Positions 60,215-64,000 of a stretch of DNA of 64,000 nucleotides are shown here, piece by piece. Source of the DNA: Natrarchaeobius oligotrophus (GTDB lineage: Archaea > Halobacteriota > Halobacteria > Halobacteriales > Natrialbaceae). Position 1 is the first letter of the stretch; each line of letters begins with the position of its first letter. A program made the translations under genes and the position numbers. The DNA is taken from positions 1-64,000 of the forward strand of contig NZ_REFZ01000011.1 in NCBI RefSeq assembly GCF_003841465.1. The letters run 5' to 3'. Under the pieces are notes generated by a model that made no database searches, was not told where the DNA came from, and was given only the letters and a program-made list of their open reading frames with translations.

Positions 60215-61645
60215 TCACGACTCGTCCAGCTGCTGCCAGGAGAGTCGCGGATTTCGCGCCGCGCTCGTCTGATCGATTCGACTCGCCGAGGTCTCGCTCG
60301 GGGCCGCCTCGAGGTCGGACGCGGCGTCCGCCGTGACGGCGTTGAACGCCGCCGCGAGCTGATCGAGCGATGACTTGCTTTCGGCCTCCGTCGGTTCGGT
60401 CATGAGTGCCTCGGAGACGTTCTCGGGCCACTTCGTCGTCGGCGGGTGGACGCCGTAATCGAGCATCCGCTTTGCGAAGTCGGCGGCGTCTCGCTCGCCC
60501 GCGCTGGCGACGAACTCGTGGTGGAACGGTTCGAACGGAACCTCGAGGTCGATCTGTGAGGCGAGATAGTTCGCGTTGAGCACCGCTTTGGCGCTCGCGT
60601 CGCGAAGGCCGTCGCCGCCCAGACGTTCGATGTACGCGTAGGCTTTGAGCAAGACGAGCCAGTTGCCCATCGCGCCGTGGACCTTCCCGATCGAGCGCTC
60701 TGGTTCGAACAGTTCGAACTCGCCGTTGGTCTCCCGAACCTGTGGCGACGGGAGGAATTCGGCGAGCTCCTCGGTGACGCCGACGGGGCCGGCTCCGGGT
60801 CCGCCGCCGCCGTGGGGCGTCGCGAACGTCTTGTGGACGTTGTAGTGCATGATGTCGAAGCCCATGTCGCCGGGACGCGCCCGTCCGAGTAGCGCGTTCA
60901 GGTTCGCGCCGTCGTAGTAGAGCAGCCCGCCCGCGTCGTGGATGATCGTGGCGATCTCCTCGATGTTGCGCTCGAACAGCCCCAGCGTGTTGGGGTTGGT
61001 GAGCATCAGCGCGGCGGTCGTGTCGCCGACGGCGGCCTCGAGCCCCTCGACGTCGACACGGCCGTCGTCGGTCTCGGGCAGTTCGACGACGTCGTACCCC
61101 CCGAGCGCCGCGGTCGCGAAGTTGGTCCCGTGGGCGCTCGTCGGGACGATCACTTCGGTGCGCTGGTCGCCCTCGCCGTTGGCCTCGTGGTAGGCCTTCG
61201 CGATGAGAATTCCGGTAAACTCGCCGGCGGCACCCGCGGGCGGCTGGAGCGTGACGGCGTCCATTCCGCCGATCCGTCCGAGGTAGTCCTGAAGCCCGTG
61301 GTAGATTTCGAGCGTTCCCTGGACGCTCTCGGCGTCCCGGTCCGGGTGAACCGACGCCGACGGGAGCGCGGCGACGTCCTCGGTGAACTTCGGGTTGTAC
61401 TTCATCGTACACGACCCGAGGGGATAGGGACCGCTGTCGATTCCGTAGTTCATCTGCGAGAGCCGGGTGTAGTGGCGGGCCAGTTCCGGCTCGGAGAGTT
61501 CCGGCAACTCGAGTTCGTCCCGCGTGAGGTCGTCCGGGAGCCCGGCGTCGGGAACCTCGACGGTTTCGAGGCTCCGTTCCGACAGCAGCGGTTCGTAGCC
61601 GTCCGATTCGCCGTCGTTCCAGACCGTCTGCGTGTATCGTTGCAT
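60215..61645 (-). CDS. gcvPB: Glycine dehydrogenase (decarboxylating) subunit 2, P-protein beta half
   Basis: This 476-residue PLP-carrying half of the split P-protein has its cofactor lysine in HYNVHKTFATPHGGGGPG. QPPAGAAGEFTGILIAKAYH and VPTSAHGTNFATAALGGYDVV are family-typical. It shares one base with the stop of gcvPA (TGATG arrangement on the minus strand), so the two are translationally coupled and form the alpha2beta2 enzyme. The C-terminal acidic Ser/Glu tail is longer than in bacterial GcvPB. Confidence 0.95.
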   Translation of the reverse strand: MQRYTQTVWNDGESDGYEPLLSERSLETVEVPDAGLPDDLTRDELELPELSEPELARHYTRLSQMNYGIDSGPYPLGSCTMKYNPKFTEDVAALPSASVHPDRDAESVQGTLEIYHGLQDYLGRIGGMDAVTLQPPAGAAGEFTGILIAKAYHEANGEGDQRTEVIVPTSAHGTNFATAALGGYDVVELPETDDGRVDVEGLEAAVGDTTAALMLTNPNTLGLFERNIEEIATIIHDAGGLLYYDGANLNALLGRARPGDMGFDIMHYNVHKTFATPHGGGGPGAGPVGVTEELAEFLPSPQVRETNGEFELFEPERSIGKVHGAMGNWLVLLKAYAYIERLGGDGLRDASAKAVLNANYLASQIDLEVPFEPFHHEFVASAGERDAADFAKRMLDYGVHPPTTKWPENVSEALMTEPTEAESKSSLDQLAAAFNAVTADAASDLEAAPSETSASRIDQTSAARNPRLSWQQLDES

Positions 61646-63021
61646 CAGTTCATCACCCCCTCGACGGCGTCGACGAGATCGTCGATTCGGTGTTCGTTGA
61701 CGTCGGTGACACAGAGTTGCACCGTCTCCTCGTCGACGGCGTGGATCGCGAAGCCGTCGTCGTTCAGCGCGGCGACGACCGCTTCGGCGTCGGCGTCGAC
61801 GCGAGCCCGGAACTCCCTGAAGTGATACCGGTTACGAACCGGCGCGGAGACGCCGTCGATCTCGTCCAGACGCGCTGCCGTCCGCTCGGGCAGTTCGCGA
61901 CACGTCGTGGCGAGCGAGACGAGTCCCGACGGACCGAGCGAGGCGGCGTGAATCGCCGTTCGCAACGCGACCCACGCCTGGTTCGTACAGATGTTGCTCG
62001 TCGCCCGCTCGCGGCGGATGTGTTGCTCGCGGGTCTGCAACGTCAGGGTGAACGCGCGGTTCCCGTCCGCGTCCTCGCTCGCACCGACCAGTCGTCCCGG
62101 TACCTGCCGGAGGTACTCCTCCCGGCACGCGAACAGTCCGAGCCCCATCCCGTAGCTCGCGGGGAGGCCGAGCACGCTCGCGTCGCCGATCACGACGTCG
62201 ACGCCGACCGACGCCGGCGAGCGCAACAGCGACAGCGCGACCGGATCCGATCCGAGACAGAACATCGCGTCGTGATCGTCGACGAGCGCGCCGATCTCCT
62301 CGAGGTGTTCTTCGAGGAGTCCCTCGGTCGTCGGACTCTCGAGGTAGGCCATCACGACGTCGTCGTCGATCGCACGCTCGACGGCGTCGGGCGTCGTCAC
62401 GCCGTCGTCCGCGGGAACCGTCTCGACGCTGAGGTCGGCTCCGTCGACGTAGTTCTCGAGGACGTCTCGACGCTCCGGCCGAAGGTACTCGGGCACCAGA
62501 ACGCGGGATCCGCTGGTTCCCCGGACCCGCGCGGCGAGCGTCGCCGCCTCGCCGAGTGCAGTCGCCGCGTCGTACATCGAGCAGTTCGCGATCTCGAGAC
62601 CGGTCAACTCGACGAGCATCGACTGGTACTCGAACAGCGCCTGCAGGAACCCCTGCGTGACCTCCGGCTGGTACTGCGTGTAGGACGTGATGAACTCGGA
62701 TCGCAGCGAGATGTGATCGACGATCGACGGAACGTGGTGGGAGTAGTGACCGCGGCCGAGGAACTCGGTCGCGTCGTCGTTTCGCGCGAGGGTCTCGCGC
62801 AGCCGTCGCTCGACAACCTGTTCCGAGCCACCGTCGATGTCGAACGAGCCGTCGAACCGGATCGACTCGCCGATGTCGAACAGCTCGTCGACGTCGTCCG
62901 CGTCGATCGCCTCGAGCATCGTCTCGACCTCGTCGGCGGTGTGGGGCGCGTACGGCGTCCCCCGAGGGTCGGCGTTCTGTTCGTCGCGGTCGGTTATCGA
63001 GAGTTCGGGATTTCCGCTCAT
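61645..63021 (-). CDS. gcvPA: Glycine dehydrogenase (decarboxylating) subunit 1, P-protein alpha half
   Basis: This 458-residue partner subunit of the split P-protein is recognised by [18 protein letters not shown], the tandem [22 protein letters not shown] region ([11 protein letters not shown]), [15 protein letters not shown] and [20 protein letters not shown] (in two parts). Length is normal. It follows gcvH by 6 bp and precedes gcvPB with a 1-nt overlap, within the gcvT-gcvH-gcvPA-gcvPB operon. Confidence 0.95.
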   Translation of the reverse strand: MSGNPELSITDRDEQNADPRGTPYAPHTADEVETMLEAIDADDVDELFDIGESIRFDGSFDIDGGSEQVVERRLRETLARNDDATEFLGRGHYSHHVPSIVDHISLRSEFITSYTQYQPEVTQGFLQALFEYQSMLVELTGLEIANCSMYDAATALGEAATLAARVRGTSGSRVLVPEYLRPERRDVLENYVDGADLSVETVPADDGVTTPDAVERAIDDDVVMAYLESPTTEGLLEEHLEEIGALVDDHDAMFCLGSDPVALSLLRSPASVGVDVVIGDASVLGLPASYGMGLGLFACREEYLRQVPGRLVGASEDADGNRAFTLTLQTREQHIRRERATSNICTNQAWVALRTAIHAASLGPSGLVSLATTCRELPERTAARLDEIDGVSAPVRNRYHFREFRARVDADAEAVVAALNDDGFAIHAVDEETVQLCVTDVNEHRIDDLVDAVEGVMN

Positions 63022-63027
63022 CGTCGG

Positions 63028-63402
63028 TTAGATTCGTTCGGCGTATTCGTCCGCGTCGAGCAGGTGGTCGGGCTCGTCGGACGACTCGAGTTCGATCAAC
63101 CAGCCGTCGTCGAACGGGCTTTCGTTGACCAGCTCGGGCCGGTCGCGAAGCGCCTCGTTCACCTCGACGACGGTCCCCGAGATCGGGGCGTAAACGTCCG
63201 AGACGGCCTTGATGCTCTCGACGAGCCCGAACGCGTCGTCGCGCTCGAGCGTCTCTCCTTCCGCCGGGAGTTCGACGAAGACGATGTCGCCGAGTTCGTC
63301 CTGTGCGAAGTCCGTGATACCGACGCGGACGACGCCGTCTCGCCTGTCGATCCACTCGTGCGATTCCGCGTACGACAATCCGTCCGGGATAGCAAATTCC
63401 AT
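63028..63402 (-). CDS. gcvH: Glycine cleavage system H protein
   Basis: This 124-residue lipoyl carrier has its lipoylation lysine at Lys65 in [13 protein letters not shown], the canonical context. [33 protein letters not shown], seen as HEWIDR and [11 protein letters not shown], is typical. It shuttles the aminomethyl group between P, T and L proteins. It starts 2 bp after gcvT, and gcvPA starts 6 bp after it. Confidence 0.96.
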   Translation of the reverse strand: MEFAIPDGLSYAESHEWIDRRDGVVRVGITDFAQDELGDIVFVELPAEGETLERDDAFGLVESIKAVSDVYAPISGTVVEVNEALRDRPELVNESPFDDGWLIELESSDEPDHLLDADEYAERI

Positions 63403-63404
63403 AG

Positions 63405-64000
63405 TTACTCCGTCACCGTCTCTTGTTCGAGCGATTCGAGGAACCGCTGATTGATAACCGTTGCGTCCACGGTCCGGTTTCGGACCTCGACGTCGATCGT
63501 CGTTCCCTCCTCGGCGTACGCCGAGTCGACGTATCCGAGCGCGATCGCCACCCCGAACGTGGGGCTCATCGTGCCGCTCGTGACGTGACCGATCCGCTCG
63601 CCGTCCGCGAGGATCGGGTAACCGTGACGGGCGATGCCGCGGCCGTCGATCCGGATTCCGACCAGCTCCTCGTCGAATCCCTCGTCCTCGAGATCGCCGA
63701 GCGCCTCCTGGCCGACGAACGCCGGCTTCGAGAGGTCCACGACGAACCCGAGGCCGGCCTCGAACGGCGTCCGTGGCTCCTCGTCGGGATCGAAGTCCTG
63801 ACCCGAAAGCAGCAAGCCGGCCTCGAGTCGGAGCGTGTCCCGCGCGCCGAGTCCGCAGGGCTGGACGCCGTCGAAGGCGGCCCAGACCGCGTCCGAATCT
63901 TCGGCGGGGAAGAAGATCTCGACGCCGTCTTCGCCGGTGTATCCGGTTCTGGCGACGAGGCAGTCGACGTCGGCGATCTCGGTTCGCGTGGACGAGAACC
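63405..64000 (-). CDS. gcvT: Glycine cleavage system T protein (aminomethyltransferase), 5' part outside the window
   Basis: The C-terminal 197 codons are present; the start lies beyond base 64000. The reading frame from the edge gives [35 protein letters not shown] and [20 protein letters not shown], the last being the folate-binding GcvT signature, then FVGQEAL and [13 protein letters not shown]. It transfers the methylene group from the aminomethyl-lipoyl H protein to a tetrahydropterin. It is the first known gene of the gcv operon here. Confidence 0.94.
   Translation of the reverse strand, partial: FSSTRTEIADVDCLVARTGYTGEDGVEIFFPAEDSDAVWAAFDGVQPCGLGARDTLRLEAGLLLSGQDFDPDEEPRTPFEAGLGFVVDLSKPAFVGQEALGDLEDEGFDEELVGIRIDGRGIARHGYPILADGERIGHVTSGTMSPTFGVAIALGYVDSAYAEEGTTIDVEVRNRTVDATVINQRFLESLEQETVTE

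Noticed and set aside
61690-63450. 586-codon open frame on the plus strand
   Set aside because: It is antisense to gcvPA and gcvH, which are complete with cofactor motifs; the frame is a compositional shadow.
1-64000. CRISPR array, tRNA or rRNA genes
   Set aside because: I saw no regularly spaced direct repeats, no cloverleaf with a GGTTC-A-A/T-C loop pair and no rRNA-like conserved stretch. A covariance-model scan would be needed to exclude a tRNA formally.

Overview
The window is chromosomal DNA from a halophilic archaeon (class Halobacteria). The evidence is the very high GC content, the strongly acidic Asp/Glu-rich proteins, lipobox-type twin-arginine signals on all three solute-binding proteins, a split glycine decarboxylase, and many genes whose start codon lies about 26-30 bp downstream of an AT-rich TATA element, as expected for leaderless haloarchaeal transcripts. 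I see no rRNA, tRNA, CRISPR array or intact insertion sequence. AT-rich islands lie at about 1-420, 8.9-9.16, 34.7-35.9 and 46.2-46.6 kb.

Layout. 0.4-2.5 kb: a two-gene MetE-type methionine synthase. 2.7-5.9 kb: a sugar module (PfkB kinase, TIM-barrel epimerase, Gfo/Idh/MocA dehydrogenase). 6.0-8.7 kb: a small conserved protein, an alpha/beta hydrolase, a 31-residue membrane ORF and an HD phosphohydrolase. 9.2-19.4 kb: a nitrogen-compound island with a complete Urt/Liv-type ABC importer (binding protein, two permeases, two ATPases), an Lrp/AsnC regulator, an omega-aminotransferase, a methylmalonate-semialdehyde-type dehydrogenase and an amidase. These could act in sequence: import an amide or beta-amino compound, hydrolyse it, transaminate it, and oxidise the semialdehyde to an acyl-CoA. 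19.6-23.2 kb: an RdfA-like protein, a frame-disrupted gene and a REC-PAS-histidine kinase. 23.4-26.4 kb: an arsenic operon (ArsR, ACR3 pump, and a Usp-Usp-arsenate reductase fusion) with two operator-like palindromes. 26.7-34.4 kb: acyl-CoA dehydrogenase, methylmalonyl-CoA mutase large subunit, an LLM flavoenzyme, a membrane protein, a stand-alone E1-alpha, a small zinc protein and a membrane-fused spermidine-synthase-like protein.

34.4-35.9 kb has no convincing gene but three clear palindromes. 35.9-57 kb holds two Dpp/Opp-type ABC importers around carbohydrate genes: an FGGY kinase, YjbQ, a VOC protein, an AbgA-like M20 hydrolase, a divergent triosephosphate-isomerase-like protein, an aldo/keto reductase, a DhnA-type class I aldolase and an aldehyde dehydrogenase. 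A kinase, isomerase, aldolase and aldehyde oxidase/reductase set would fit breakdown of a (deoxy)ketose to a triose phosphate and a short aldehyde; this is inference.

56.8-64 kb is one-carbon metabolism: glyA, a RidA protein, lpdA, gcvPB, gcvPA, gcvH and gcvT (cut by the window edge).

The most unusual items are a solute-binding protein at 42919-44646 whose domain order looks circularly permuted relative to the canonical family-5 protein at 51669-53291, and the Usp-Usp-ArsC fusion.
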